From Candidatus Rifleibacteriota bacterium (GTDB lineage: Bacteria; Riflebacteria; Ozemobacteria; Ozemobacterales; Ozemobacteraceae): a DNA stretch of 12,196 bases. The DNA lies in assembly GCA_017526725.1 (NCBI GenBank), contig JAFXRA010000334.1, positions 1 through 12,196 of the forward strand. The letters are read 5' to 3'. Below the pieces are notes generated by a model that saw only the letters and a list, made by a program, of their open reading frames with translations, was not told the origin of the DNA and did no database searches. This document shows, in pieces, positions 7,184 through 12,196 of the stretch; the first letter of the stretch is position 1; each line of letters starts with the position of its first letter. Position numbers and translations under genes: made by a program.

Positions 7184-7211
7184 TTGAGAATGACCAAACT
7201 TTAACTATAAC
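7184..7211 (+). promoter_or_regulatory. Possible promoter of the downstream TPR-like gene
   Basis: TTGAGA (7184-7189) and TATAAC (7206-7211) are spaced by 16 bases in the STAS-to-TPR gap. Its -10 box is the left arm of a perfect dyad, CTATAAC-ATCC-GTTATAG (7205-7222), which has no T-run and is therefore more likely an operator or UTR stem than a terminator. Confidence 0.4.
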
Positions 7212-7222
7212 ATCCGTTATAG
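7205..7222. repeat. 7-bp perfect dyad between STAS and TPR-like genes
   Basis: CTATAAC and GTTATAG flank the 4-base loop ATCC. The dyad overlaps a candidate -10 box and ends 11 bp before the GGAGAG Shine-Dalgarno (7234-7239) of the next gene. It may be an operator; function is not established. Confidence 0.5.
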
Positions 7223-7245
7223 TCTGTTAATTTGGAGAGTTTGTT

Positions 7246-8319
7246 ATGAATAAAAAAATAGTCTTTTCATGCATACTCTCCTTATTAGTTTCACCAGCTT
7301 TTGCTAAAGATTACGATATAGAAAAACTAAAGGAAAAAGCAAAAGAGTTTACAGACAGCAAAGGTGGTTCTTCTGGGAAAAAATTAGAAGACTTAGCAGT
7401 AGAACCACCTAATTCAAGATTCATAGACACGGCCGCCAAAACCTTATCAGAAGAAGATAAACGCCACATTCTTGTTCATATGAAACTGGCAAACCGTAAT
7501 TTTTCAAAAAAGAATTATGAGAAAGCCAAAGAAGAAGTAAACAAAGTTTTTGAACGTGATTCTTCTCACGCTGGTGGTCATTTTATGCTTGCGGTAATCG
7601 CCGGCCGCATGAAAGAACATTTGCAAGCCTGGTATCATATAACTATTGCAAAAGAAAAAGACGGCAATAATAAAAAAATAGATGATTTCATAACAAAACT
7701 GAAAACAGTTTCGTCAGAGCCCGAATCTCCGAAATGGGTATCAGGAATATATAACGGAATAGAAACAGACGCTTCTGAAAGAATCTTTGATTTACTAGAA
7801 AAACTTCTTCTGGATGAATGCAGTCAAAATATCACATCTATAGAATCATCTGACTACCAGAAACAATCTGGCGAAAAGACAAACCTTGAATTAACTTTTA
7901 AGGCAAGAGAATCTCTTCCCTGCGACAAAATAATAAACAATTTGAAAAACTCGAATAAAACAGGGATAACAGCAACCGAAAACACACCCCAAAACCTGAA
8001 ATTATCTGTAAATCTTAATTTTAGCAGTGAAAATCCTAATCCCAAAGCCATAAAGGGAATCAACGATTTTATAAACGACCTTACAGAAGAAATGTCAGAA
8101 ATAGCTATCAGCAACACAGAAGAAGGAGAACCTAGCGGCGGTTTTCAAGAGATAATCTATGAAATTTCAGTAAGAGACTTCACGTCGTTAAACAAATTTA
8201 TGAGAAAAATATCTCCCTTTGCTTCTAAATATATTTTACAGAGCATGAATCTAGCTTATGTTCCAGGCACCCAATCGACTATGTGGAAAGTCAAAATTAA
8301 GGTCATTTACAAGATTTAA
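7246..8319 (+). CDS. Exported TPR-like protein of unknown function
   Basis: I do not recognise a specific family for this 357-residue protein. Residues 1-20 are a clear Sec signal peptide ending AFA, before KDYDIEKL. Residues ~71-140 are helical and TPR-like (LANRNFSKKNYEKAKEEVNK, 81-100, then HAGGHFMLAVIAGRMKEHLQAW). The C-terminal part (~210-357) alternates beta-like strands and helices. The segment DFTSLNKFMRKIS and the closing WKVKIKVIYKI recall the ferredoxin-like periplasmic domains of PilO/GspM-type proteins, but that is only a fold-level impression. Start ATG at 7246 follows GGAGAG seven bases upstream. The last two codons and the stop lie inside the first unit of a heptanucleotide array. 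No operon partner is evident. Confidence 0.7.
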   Translation: MNKKIVFSCILSLLVSPAFAKDYDIEKLKEKAKEFTDSKGGSSGKKLEDLAVEPPNSRFIDTAAKTLSEEDKRHILVHMKLANRNFSKKNYEKAKEEVNKVFERDSSHAGGHFMLAVIAGRMKEHLQAWYHITIAKEKDGNNKKIDDFITKLKTVSSEPESPKWVSGIYNGIETDASERIFDLLEKLLLDECSQNITSIESSDYQKQSGEKTNLELTFKARESLPCDKIINNLKNSNKTGITATENTPQNLKLSVNLNFSSENPNPKAIKGINDFINDLTEEMSEIAISNTEEGEPSGGFQEIIYEISVRDFTSLNKFMRKISPFASKYILQSMNLAYVPGTQSTMWKVKIKVIYKI

Positions 8320-8409
8320 GATATAAGACATAAGTTACAAGTTACAAGTTACAAGATTTAAGAATTAAGATATAAGATATAAGATTGAAGATAGAAGATT
8401 GAAGAGAAG
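8311..8409. repeat. Heptanucleotide tandem array (14 units, AAGnnnn)
   Basis: Fourteen consecutive 7-base units start with AAG: AAGATTT, AAGATAT, AAGACAT, three identical AAGTTAC, AAGATTT, AAGAATT, two AAGATAT, AAGATTG, AAGATAG, AAGATTG and a final AAGAGAA. The phase is unbroken. The first unit overlaps the stop codon of the TPR-like gene. The AAGATTG/AAGATAG alternation is shared with 1159-1186, so this is a dispersed repeat family. It recalls the heptanucleotide STRR repeats of filamentous cyanobacteria in form, not in sequence. Confidence 0.85.
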
Positions 8410-8410
8410 A

Positions 8411-8473
8411 CCCTTCCAACTCTTCCAACCCTTCAAACCCTTCCAACAATTCTAACGATTTTAACAATTACCA
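8411..8473. repeat. Nonanucleotide tandem array next to the heptamer array
   Basis: Seven 9-base units in phase: CCCTTCCAA, CTCTTCCAA, CCCTTCAAA, CCCTTCCAA, then the diverged CAATTCTAA, CGATTTTAA and CAATTACCA. The first four agree closely; the rest keep a C..TT..AA skeleton. It begins within two bases of the heptamer array and has a different period. Confidence 0.65.
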
Positions 8474-8475
8474 CA

Positions 8476-8606
8476 GGCAACGTCAGTTGCCGTATCACAA
8501 CGAAGTGTCCCACAGCAAAGCGTAACACTTATAATTCTTAGAACGGTTGGTTTTTGTTGTTTTTAAAGATAAGACCCCTTTCGGCACTTTGTGCCACTTC
8601 CCCCAC
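8476..8606. repeat. GC-rich small palindromes in the gene-free stretch left of the IS
   Basis: GGCAAC-GTCA-GTTGCC (8476-8491), AAGTGT...ACACTT (8503-8508 with 8525-8530) and GGCAC-TTT-GTGCC (8583-8595) are perfect inverted repeats. The CCCCCAC arm (8600-8606) belongs to a palindrome split by the insertion sequence. No open frame of gene quality is seen in 8320-8610. The cluster looks like a composite REP-like intergenic element; that identity is inference. Confidence 0.55.
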
Positions 8607-8610
8607 CTAC
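8607..8610. repeat. Left copy of IS target-site duplication (CTAC)
   Basis: CTAC abuts the left end and recurs at 10565-10568. Because the IS ends are G...C, the duplication can equally be read as CCTACG (8606-8611 and 10564-10569), with the element one base shorter at each end. Confidence 0.8.
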
Positions 8611-8629
8611 GAGGCTGTCCAAAAACTCA
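8611..8629. repeat. IS left terminal inverted repeat
   Basis: GAGGCTGTCCAAAAACTCA pairs with 10546-10564 at 18 of 19 positions. Similarity stops after the last A, which defines the inner boundary. Confidence 0.9.
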
Positions 8630-8727
8630 TACAAGTATTTTGGAATAATAAAAAATATAATTTGGGAAAATTTATATTTTATAGAAATGGATAAAAAGTC
8701 TAAAAATAATGAATTATTTGCTAAGAA

Positions 8728-10437
8728 TTATGCCATAATAGCCATCATTTTATTAAAACCTAATTTATTCAAGGCTATTTTGAAATTATAGGATAATGAA
8801 AATAAAGCGAACTCACCCGTAGTCTTTATCTTGTTTCTTAACAGGAAATAATAGCCGTTCAGGCTTCTTTTTATAGTCCCGAAAGGGTGTTCCGCTATGT
8901 TTTTTCTTTTGTCCATCTTGTCAGAATCAGGTTTGAGAAGGAATTTTACTATTTTTCCCTTTATCCATTTCTTTTTTGTTTTATTGCCAGTTTTTGTATC
9001 AGGTTCCTGCATAAACCCTTTGCATGGTTTTTCAAGAGAGTCTTTTGAAAATTCCACTTCCTTGAACGGGCTCTTAGTTTTATTACATATATTGCTCAAC
9101 GGACATTTCTTACACGCCACTCTGTTAGAATAAACTACAGAACCGTTTCTTCTGGAGCTTCTGGCTCTTAATGTAAAACCACCTGGGCAGTAAACTATAT
9201 TTCTCTCCACATCTCTTATGAAATATCCTTTGAGAGCTCTCTCCCTCATTTCCTGCTCTGACATCTTATATACTGGTAATTCTGTTTTCGGACTTCCATC
9301 GTCTTTCAGCAGTTTTTTCTTTTCTGTGACTTTTATGTCGCTTATGTAATCCTTGTATACTTCAGGTATGACGGCGGCACGGAGACATTTCCTTATGTCA
9401 TCGGCCTTTCTGCTTTTTACGGTATCCTCATCTATTTCTGCTGCTTCATACTTTGTTTCAAGCTTATAACCCTGTTTCTTGTTCTTGCTTATGACGTTAG
9501 GAACCACCCCTTTTTCAAGGCATTCCACCATATCTTCGGGACATTCATAGCCTTTGTCAGCAACCACTTCGACTATTTCGTCAGCTTTTTCCTTTTTAGT
9601 TCTGTCTATTGTTTCGGATAAAAGACCGAAATCCGAAGGTCTGTCAGTGACCTTGAAGTCCTTTATAAGATGTGTTTCGGAATCTACAGCGGTCTGTACA
9701 TTATATGACATTGAAAAACCGTTTCTTGTCTTCATCAGCTTGGAATCAGAATCTGTCAGGGAAATCTGGGCGAGCCCCTTTTCCTCCATTTCTTTTCGTT
9801 TCTTCAGGAACAGTTCTGTTTTCTTCCTATATTTTTCAACTTTTTCTTCCAGTTCCGCTCTGGTAAATTTGTGATTCGGGTCCAGTTCATTGTCTATCGA
9901 ATCGTATTCTTCAACCTGTTTCAGGTAATATGCAGTGGTTTCGTTAAGCTTTGTTATCTTGTCGTCAAGCTTGTTGGCTGTGAAATTTCTTTTCCTGGAG
10001 TTGTTCGCCTGTATCTTTGTGCCATCTATCGCATAGAAACCTGTTTCAAGAGTGACAAGAAGGCGGCGGTTGAACTCGAAGAAGACTTTTTCCATATGCA
10101 CGATATTGTCCCTGCGGAAGTTGGATATTGTTCTGAAGTCAGGTTCAAGACCTCTCAACAGCCATTTGACCTCTAGATTGATCCGACATGCCTCCTCTAG
10201 TTTTCTGGAGCTGTTTAAAGAATGCCTGGAGCCGTAAAGGAAAAGCTTCAGGAGATTACTGGCACTGTAAGATGGACGTCCTTCCACTGCAGGAAGTGAT
10301 TTCGCAAAACCCATTGTTTTAAGATCAAGACTGTCGATAAAGCAGTCTATTATTCTTGCGTGACTGTCTTCTGCTATCAAATCTTCAAGACAAGTGAAAA
10401 ATACCTGTTTCCTGTCTAATTCTTTCTGATACGGCAT
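8728..10437 (-). CDS. tnp: IS1182-like DDE transposase
   Basis: The 569-residue transposase cuts and joins the element ends. The N-terminal part (~1-125) matches the DUF772-type region (LPAVEGRPSYSASNLLKLFLYG; EPDFRTISNFRRDN). The catalytic triad is visible as D138 in YAIDGTKI, D294 in VVADKGYECPEDM and E516 in NIAEHPFGTIKRSLNGY. A Lys/Glu-rich coiled-coil-like stretch (~156-222) precedes the RNase H core continuation. Cysteines C417, C442, C445 and C451 resemble the zinc-ribbon insert of this group. Length fits IS1182-type enzymes (about 450-570). ATG at 10435-10437 follows AAAGGAGT seven bases upstream. All catalytic residues are present and there is no frameshift, so it is probably active. 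Confidence 0.95.
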   Translation of the reverse strand: MPYQKELDRKQVFFTCLEDLIAEDSHARIIDCFIDSLDLKTMGFAKSLPAVEGRPSYSASNLLKLFLYGSRHSLNSSRKLEEACRINLEVKWLLRGLEPDFRTISNFRRDNIVHMEKVFFEFNRRLLVTLETGFYAIDGTKIQANNSRKRNFTANKLDDKITKLNETTAYYLKQVEEYDSIDNELDPNHKFTRAELEEKVEKYRKKTELFLKKRKEMEEKGLAQISLTDSDSKLMKTRNGFSMSYNVQTAVDSETHLIKDFKVTDRPSDFGLLSETIDRTKKEKADEIVEVVADKGYECPEDMVECLEKGVVPNVISKNKKQGYKLETKYEAAEIDEDTVKSRKADDIRKCLRAAVIPEVYKDYISDIKVTEKKKLLKDDGSPKTELPVYKMSEQEMRERALKGYFIRDVERNIVYCPGGFTLRARSSRRNGSVVYSNRVACKKCPLSNICNKTKSPFKEVEFSKDSLEKPCKGFMQEPDTKTGNKTKKKWIKGKIVKFLLKPDSDKMDKRKNIAEHPFGTIKRSLNGYYFLLRNKIKTTGEFALFSLSYNFKIALNKLGFNKMMAIMA

Positions 10438-10440
10438 TAT

Positions 10441-10516
10441 AAACTCCTTTAAAGCTAGGATAATTATAGCATAATCTGTATCAAATAGCGATTGTACCTT
10501 ATTTTTTAAGGAGTTT
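10441..10516 (-). promoter_or_regulatory. Transposase leader: extended -10 promoter and RBS-pairing inverted repeat
   Basis: On the minus strand TGC-TATAAT (10471-10463) is an extended -10 box; no good -35 is present. Initiation near 10456 gives a short leader with AAGGAGTTT (10449-10441) as ribosome site. The exact complement AAACTCCTT (minus strand 10516-10508) lies upstream of the promoter, so only read-in transcripts carry both arms and can hide the ribosome site. This resembles the anti-read-in devices of IS10 and IS50; it is inferred from sequence only. Confidence 0.55.
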
Positions 10517-10545
10517 TTTTTGAAAATTTACCACTCAGATGAATT

Positions 10546-10564
10546 TGAGTTTTTAGACAGCCTC
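10546..10564. repeat. IS right terminal inverted repeat
   Basis: Read inward on the minus strand it begins GAGGCTGTCTAAAAACTCA, one mismatch from the left end. Confidence 0.9.
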
Positions 10565-10568
10565 CTAC
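10565..10568. repeat. Right copy of IS target-site duplication (CTAC)
   Basis: Identical to 8607-8610. It is followed by GTGGGGG (10569-10575), the right arm of the interrupted palindrome. The remaining DNA to 10650 is AT-rich, with TATAAA-like boxes but no convincing -35. Confidence 0.8.
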
Positions 10569-10650
10569 GTGGGGGCAGATCTTCTTACTATAGAAACATT
10601 TAATATAAATCTTATTCCGTAATAGTTATAAATTTCATGATTTCAGACGA

Positions 10651-10676
10651 ACTTTTACCTAAGATAGGGTAAAAGT
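10651..10676 (+). promoter_or_regulatory. Hairpin covering the ribosome site of the HELIH gene
   Basis: ACTTTTACC and GGTAAAAGT are perfect 9-base arms around an 8-base loop, ending two bases before the GTG start. The only Shine-Dalgarno-like string (AGGG, 10666-10669) lies at the loop/right-arm junction, so folding would limit ribosome access. The absence of a T-run argues against a terminator. Confidence 0.5.
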
Positions 10677-10678
10677 CC

Positions 10679-11536
10679 GTGTTCAAAAAGATATTAAAAC
10701 ACTTAATAATCTTTAGTTGCGCCTTAAAACTTATAGGCGTAGTTTTCTTATGCAATCTTCCAAAAGCCTATGCAAAGTTTGACCAGAAAAGACTGTATAT
10801 AACCAATATCGCAATACCAACTGGCATGGCCGCCATAAGAGCTCACTTTGAAGGAACTTCCATAAAGAAAGCCATTATTCAGTCTATATTTGGCGGTTAT
10901 ATAATGCAGGAAAGCATGAAAAGAGCTGCAAAAATAGAAGAAAAAAACGCCCTATACGCTTGGGAAACCAAATTAATGTTCAATTTAGGAGCATCCCTCT
11001 GCGAATCTGCTGGTTATGAAGATTTTACCTTTAAAATGGATGTTGGCCCTGTCTGGATAATAAATAAAGGCAATGATATAAAGCTAAAATTAGGTATAAA
11101 TGGTGTTGTTGCACCTATTCTTCATTTATCTCAAGGTTCAAAATTTGATTATAAGAAATCTCTGAAATACGGAACTATGGTTTTTGAAAAGAAACAAAAA
11201 AAGAATGGTAACCTTTATGGTTCTAATGCTTTAGCATACAGCACAGCCAATACTTTTGTAACCAATCATGACGGAAATCACAGCGGTCATGAACTAATTC
11301 ATACCTATCAATACCGACGCAACTGTCTCTATCCTATTCAGATTGGAGATTACTGGCCTGAATTTACAACAAAGTATTTTAAAGAAGATAGATGGGTTGA
11401 TGACACAGGCTGGTTCTTAAATTGGAGTTTACAGTGCGGCTGGGCCAGTTGGAGAAACAAAGACAAAGACTACGATATTCCTTTAGAACAAGAAGCCTAT
11501 TATATGGAAAGATACAGGAAAAAATGGGAACCATAA
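10679..11536 (+). CDS. Secreted HExxH metallopeptidase-like protein
   Basis: I do not recognise a named family for this 285-residue protein. Residues 1-32 are a Sec signal peptide (basic start, hydrophobic 8-27, cleavage after AYA). Residues 201-213 (HSGHELIHTYQYR) contain the zinc-metallopeptidase motif H204-E205-L-I-H208 followed by Gln211. This H-E-x-x-H-x-x-Q pattern also occurs in DUF4157-like domains. Downstream PLEQEAYYMERY (268-279) offers E270 or E272 as a possible third zinc ligand, as in gluzincin-type enzymes. Trp-rich segments lie at 226-258. Start is GTG at 10679: an in-frame stop (TAA, 10670-10672) lies just upstream and the signal peptide begins there. It overlaps the next permease gene by 13 bases. 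Enzymatic activity is not shown; the motif could be structural. Confidence 0.7.
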   Translation: MFKKILKHLIIFSCALKLIGVVFLCNLPKAYAKFDQKRLYITNIAIPTGMAAIRAHFEGTSIKKAIIQSIFGGYIMQESMKRAAKIEEKNALYAWETKLMFNLGASLCESAGYEDFTFKMDVGPVWIINKGNDIKLKLGINGVVAPILHLSQGSKFDYKKSLKYGTMVFEKKQKKNGNLYGSNALAYSTANTFVTNHDGNHSGHELIHTYQYRRNCLYPIQIGDYWPEFTTKYFKEDRWVDDTGWFLNWSLQCGWASWRNKDKDYDIPLEQEAYYMERYRKKWEP

Positions 11537-12196
11537 AACAAATAAAAGCTCTATTTCTGATTAGATTAAGACTTCTTTATAACACAATAAGAAGCAAAGC
11601 TGGCATAGGTAAATTAATCGGTTTAAGTTTTGCTGCTTTTATAATGATAATAGCTACAGCCTCTGGAGCTTCAGATATTTTAGAAGCTATTTTTAAATTG
11701 CCTTTTGCTAATATTATTGCTGAGTGGGGCATTGGAATTCTTATTATCTATGCAATATTCATAGTATTTACTGGGGATTTGGTATCTGGTCACACATTAA
11801 ATACTGGTCAAATGAGCTCAGACTTTCACTATTTATCTACTTTGCCATTATCACCGACAATACTGATAATAACCAAAGTTTTTGAACGTCTTATCACTGA
11901 CTATTTTGGAATTCTTTTTTTATTGCCTGCTTTTATCGGAATTTCATGCTACAAAGCCTTCACTTTTAATGCTGTTGCAGCCGCTTTATTACTATATTTT
12001 GAAATAAGCTTCCTGATTGGTCTTTCAATAAATCTAGTAATGATTTGTCTTACTAGATTTTTCAAAAACTCAACAATAAACAACTTTTTCTCTATTTTTG
12101 GCTATATAAGTGCATTATTAACATTAATACCCTTTCTAATGCTTTCAAATTTCAATCCCAGCCATGTTCCAATAGTTATAGAAAAAATAGACTATC
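11524..12196 (+). CDS. ABC-exporter-like permease, 3' end cut by window
   Basis: From ATG 11524 the frame is open for 224 codons to the window end. It has an amphipathic basic start (MGTIKQIKALFLIRLRLLYN) and several hydrophobic segments (~33-50, 70-90, 131-175, 195-210). The loop SSDFHYLSTLPLSPTILIITK is the best clue: it resembles the D-x-x-x-L-L-S-L-P-x-S motif before a membrane helix in large ABC-2 exporter permeases. AGGAA lies three bases upstream of the ATG, inside the end of the HELIH gene, and the 13-base overlap implies coupled translation. A partner ATPase would be expected downstream, outside the window. Family call is moderate; the substrate is unknown. Confidence 0.7.
   Translation, partial: MGTIKQIKALFLIRLRLLYNTIRSKAGIGKLIGLSFAAFIMIIATASGASDILEAIFKLPFANIIAEWGIGILIIYAIFIVFTGDLVSGHTLNTGQMSSDFHYLSTLPLSPTILIITKVFERLITDYFGILFLLPAFIGISCYKAFTFNAVAAALLLYFEISFLIGLSINLVMICLTRFFKNSTINNFFSIFGYISALLTLIPFLMLSNFNPSHVPIVIEKIDY

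Larger units (their letters stand above)
8611..10564 (-). mobile_element. Intact insertion sequence, IS1182-like (1954 bp)
   Basis: The element is bounded by 19-bp inverted repeats: GAGGCTGTCCAAAAACTCA on the left, and the right end read inward differs at one base (T for the second C of GTCC). It carries one uninterrupted transposase gene. It is flanked by a direct repeat (CTAC or CCTACG). Removing it and one repeat copy restores the perfect palindrome CCCCCACCTACGTGGGGG. Near-identical ends, an intact gene and a clean duplication suggest recent insertion. The 117 bp left of the transposase stop hold only AT-rich DNA with no further gene. Confidence 0.93.

Noticed and set aside
7205..7222. 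Intrinsic terminator of the STAS gene
   Set aside because: The stem is AT-rich and is followed by mixed sequence without a T-run.
7854..8117. Minus-strand hydrophobic frame
   Set aside because: It is antisense to the TPR-like gene, with no ribosome site or neighbours on that strand.
8311..8473. CRISPR array
   Set aside because: Units are 7 and 9 bases, directly abutting with no spacers; this is tandem repetition, not a repeat-spacer array.
8591..8791. Small plus-strand frame crossing the IS left end
   Set aside because: It spans the IS boundary and the transposase stop, so it arose by insertion; no start signal of quality is seen.
8897..10237. Several plus-strand frames inside the IS
   Set aside because: All are antisense to the transposase, whose catalytic motifs are intact on the minus strand.

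Overview
The window is AT-rich bacterial DNA that uses the standard code: TGA acts as a stop (for example cysS and the ABC permease) and Trp is TGG. No rRNA, tRNA or CRISPR is visible, and I cannot name the species. Several proteins carry Sec-type signal peptides, and one has SLH-like repeats. The window also has an anti-anti-sigma (STAS) protein, the order cysS-mrnC-rlmB, and intergenic DNA rich in short tandem repeats and small GC-rich palindromes. This suits a free-living or gut/sediment anaerobe with a complex envelope, but that is inference.

Region 1 (1-2733, minus strand) is an RNA-metabolism cluster read cysS -> mrnC -> rlmB, the same order as in Bacillus subtilis. The 130-bp gap between cysS and mrnC is filled by hairpins, an 11-bp direct repeat and a short heptamer array.

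Region 2 (2734-4418) holds a divergent, AT-rich intergenic stretch with a 26-bp inverted repeat, then a secreted SLH-like protein ending in a strong intrinsic terminator.

Region 3 (4279-6726, minus strand) is a compact ABC exporter operon: ATPase, six-TM ABC-2 permease, then a membrane-anchored helical/TPR-like protein with a His-rich segment. The cistrons overlap by 8 and 4 bases. The last gene converges with and overlaps the SLH gene, and the SLH terminator lies inside its reading frame. A small STAS gene diverges from this operon; its near-consensus promoter places the transcription start on the ATG (leaderless mRNA).

Region 4 (7246-8610) holds an exported TPR-like protein of unknown function. 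It is followed by about 290 bp of non-coding DNA with a heptanucleotide array (14 units), a nonanucleotide array (about 7 units) and GC-rich hairpins.

Region 5 (8611-10564) is an intact, probably recent insertion sequence with an IS1182-like transposase. It has 19-bp terminal inverted repeats (18/19 matching), a short target duplication, and sits in the loop of a perfect GC-rich palindrome.

Region 6 (10569-12196) holds a secreted HELIH (HExxH) metallopeptidase-like protein with a GTG start behind a hairpin. It overlaps by 13 bases the start of a multi-spanning ABC-exporter-like permease that runs off the window end.
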